From JADCRZ01 sp039921525 (GTDB lineage: Bacteria > Bacteroidota > Bacteroidia > Chitinophagales > Chitinophagaceae): 15,444 nt of DNA. Location: positions 1-15,444 of the forward strand of contig JBDSBP010000216.1 in the NCBI GenBank assembly GCA_039921525.1, read 5' to 3'. The notes under the pieces were generated by a model. The model was given only the letters and a program-made list of their open reading frames with translations. It was not told the DNA's origin and did no database searches. Of the stretch, positions 14,517 through 15,444 are shown piece by piece; within the stretch, counting starts at the first letter, position 1, and the number at the start of each line of letters is the position of its first letter. The translations under genes and the position numbers were made by a program.

Positions 14517-15257
14517 ATGCTAACAAAATCGCAGGTCAAATATATTCAAAGTTTGAACGAGAAAAAATTCAGACGGGAGTATGGAGTGTTTGTAGCGGAA
14601 GGGCCGAAGATAATTAACGAGTTGATAGCTAGCCCGGTTATTGAACCGATCGCTTTATATGCATCTCCCGAATGGTGGCAACAGAATAAGGGATCTAAAA
14701 ATCAAATTCCTTTAACGCAGTTTTATGAACTAAGCCAGTCGGAGCTGGAAAGAATATCCTTTCTCACGACACCTCACCAGGTTTTAGGCATTTTTAAACA
14801 GCCGGTATTTAGCAGCATTACATTAATGAATACTATCACAATATTATTAGATGGGATACAGGACCCCGGCAACCTCGGAACTATTATCCGGATAGCCGAC
14901 TGGTTTGGTGTATCACAAATTGTCGCCAGTACGGATAGTGTGGATTCGTATAATCCAAAAGTGGTGCAATCTACCATGGGAAGTATAGCCCGTGTTAAAA
15001 TAGTGTATGAAGATATTCAGTCATTTATAAAGGCGAATAAGGAAATTCCACTTTATGCAAGCACCCTGCATGGAAAAACGCTTTCTACTGTTGGAAAAAT
15101 AAAAGAGGCAATGTTAATTGTTGGAAATGAATCAAAAGGCATCAGCGAAGAAATTCTGCGTGTATCTAATCACCAAATCACTATTCCAAAATTAGGTCAT
15201 GCCGAATCGCTCAACGCTGCCGTAGCACTGGGGATAATTCTCTCGCATGTGGTATGA
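14517..15257 (+). CDS. TrmH/SpoU-family RNA 2'-O-methyltransferase
   Basis: This is a 246-residue SPOUT enzyme that would transfer a methyl group from S-adenosylmethionine to a ribose 2'-hydroxyl in tRNA or rRNA; the exact target cannot be read from the sequence. An N-terminal substrate-binding domain covers about 20-95 (E-Y-G-V-F-V-A-E-G-P at 21-30). The catalytic domain has motif 1 D-G-I-Q-D-P-G-N-L-G-T-I-I-R (112-125, with N119 and R125), motif 2 I-V-G-N-E-S-K-G-I-S (201-210) and motif 3 I-P-K-L-G-H-A-E-S-L-N-A-A-V-A (223-237), which together form the knotted cofactor site. Divergence from tamL across a 101-nt gap suggests shared control. The final Val codon and TGA are part of the first unit of the downstream heptamer array. 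Confidence 0.95.
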   Translation: MLTKSQVKYIQSLNEKKFRREYGVFVAEGPKIINELIASPVIEPIALYASPEWWQQNKGSKNQIPLTQFYELSQSELERISFLTTPHQVLGIFKQPVFSSITLMNTITILLDGIQDPGNLGTIIRIADWFGVSQIVASTDSVDSYNPKVVQSTMGSIARVKIVYEDIQSFIKANKEIPLYASTLHGKTLSTVGKIKEAMLIVGNESKGISEEILRVSNHQITIPKLGHAESLNAAVALGIILSHVV

Positions 15258-15313
15258 GGTGTGAGGTGTGAGGTATGAGGTGTGAGGTATGAGGTATGAG
15301 GTATGAGGTATGA
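15251..15313. repeat. Nine-unit heptamer array (GGTRTGA) overlapping the methyltransferase stop
   Basis: Nine 7-bp units in perfect register, alternating only between ggtatga (six) and ggtgtga (three). The first unit contains the TGA stop at 15255-15257. No facing TCATACC arm is present before the window ends, but only about 130 nt remain. Confidence 0.96.
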
Positions 15314-15317
15314 GGAG

Positions 15318-15345
15318 ACCATTAACAATTAACAATTAACCATTA
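15318..15345. repeat. Four-unit heptamer array (ACMATTA)
   Basis: Units accatta, acaatta, acaatta and accatta form a fifth heptamer core, starting 4 nt after the GGTRTGA array. Confidence 0.88.
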
Positions 15346-15421
15346 ATTCTACTTTGACAAGTTATGAAGTGTTCTGATGATTCTGTTGCATCTCAGTGTA
15401 ACAAATATATTTCACAAAGTG

Positions 15422-15440
15422 ACACAGAGGGCCTCCGTGT
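15422..15440. repeat. Near-palindrome at the right edge
   Basis: ACACAGAGG (15422-15430) and CCTCCGTGT (15432-15440) are inverted with one mismatch and a single-base centre. It may be the start of a further intergenic repeat cut by the window edge. Confidence 0.4.
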
Positions 15441-15444
15441 ATCT

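Overview
The window looks like chromosomal DNA of a member of the Bacteroidota, most likely Chitinophagaceae or a close relative. This rests on gene content recognised by eye, not on a search. The markers are a short prolyl-tRNA synthetase of the archaeal/eukaryotic-like type, a CCC-motif membrane protein, a DUF1569 protein, a PUA-less TruB, a lipoprotein-type Omp85 protein (TamL), and the near absence of Shine-Dalgarno sequences. Several genes start with TTG. No tRNA, rRNA, CRISPR array, transposase or phage gene was seen. Every gene is intact except the first, which is cut by the window edge.

Layout: 1-448 (minus) is the N-terminal part of a Tyr/Asn-rich lipoprotein. 727-2202 (plus) is proS. 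2423-3123 (plus) is a coupled pair of small membrane proteins (DUF2752 and CCC-motif). 3212-3925 (minus) is an RDD membrane protein. It is divergent from a six-gene plus-strand cluster at 4196-10467: SpoIIM-like, a polytopic membrane protein, DUF4129, DUF4350, MoxR AAA+ ATPase and DUF58. truB follows at 10544-11233. 11448-11906 (minus) is DUF1569 and 12049-14415 (minus) is tamL. 14517-15257 (plus) is a TrmH/SpoU-family RNA methyltransferase, divergent from tamL.

The 3212-10467 block is the recurrent MoxR/DUF58/DUF4129/DUF4350/SpoIIM/RDD membrane module. MoxR-type ATPases are thought to act with DUF58 or VWA partners on envelope processes, but the function of this module is not established. 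The genes overlap or lie close together (55-nt overlap, 4-nt overlap, 19-33-nt gaps), which suggests co-expression.

The most unusual part is outside the genes. Nearly every larger intergenic gap holds tandem repeats with a period of exactly 7 bp, built on at least five different core sequences (GATAGCY, AATTCGT, TTTRAAC, GGTRTGA, ACMATTA). They often occur as two facing (inverted) arms around a short spacer. They lie between divergent, convergent and tandem gene pairs alike, so a terminator role alone does not explain them. In places they run into the genes: one unit supplies the probable TTG start of truB, and one supplies the stop codon of the RNA methyltransferase. A separate GC-rich nested palindrome (REPIN/MITE-like) lies between truB and the DUF1569 gene. 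No gene-free stretch exceeds about 280 bases.
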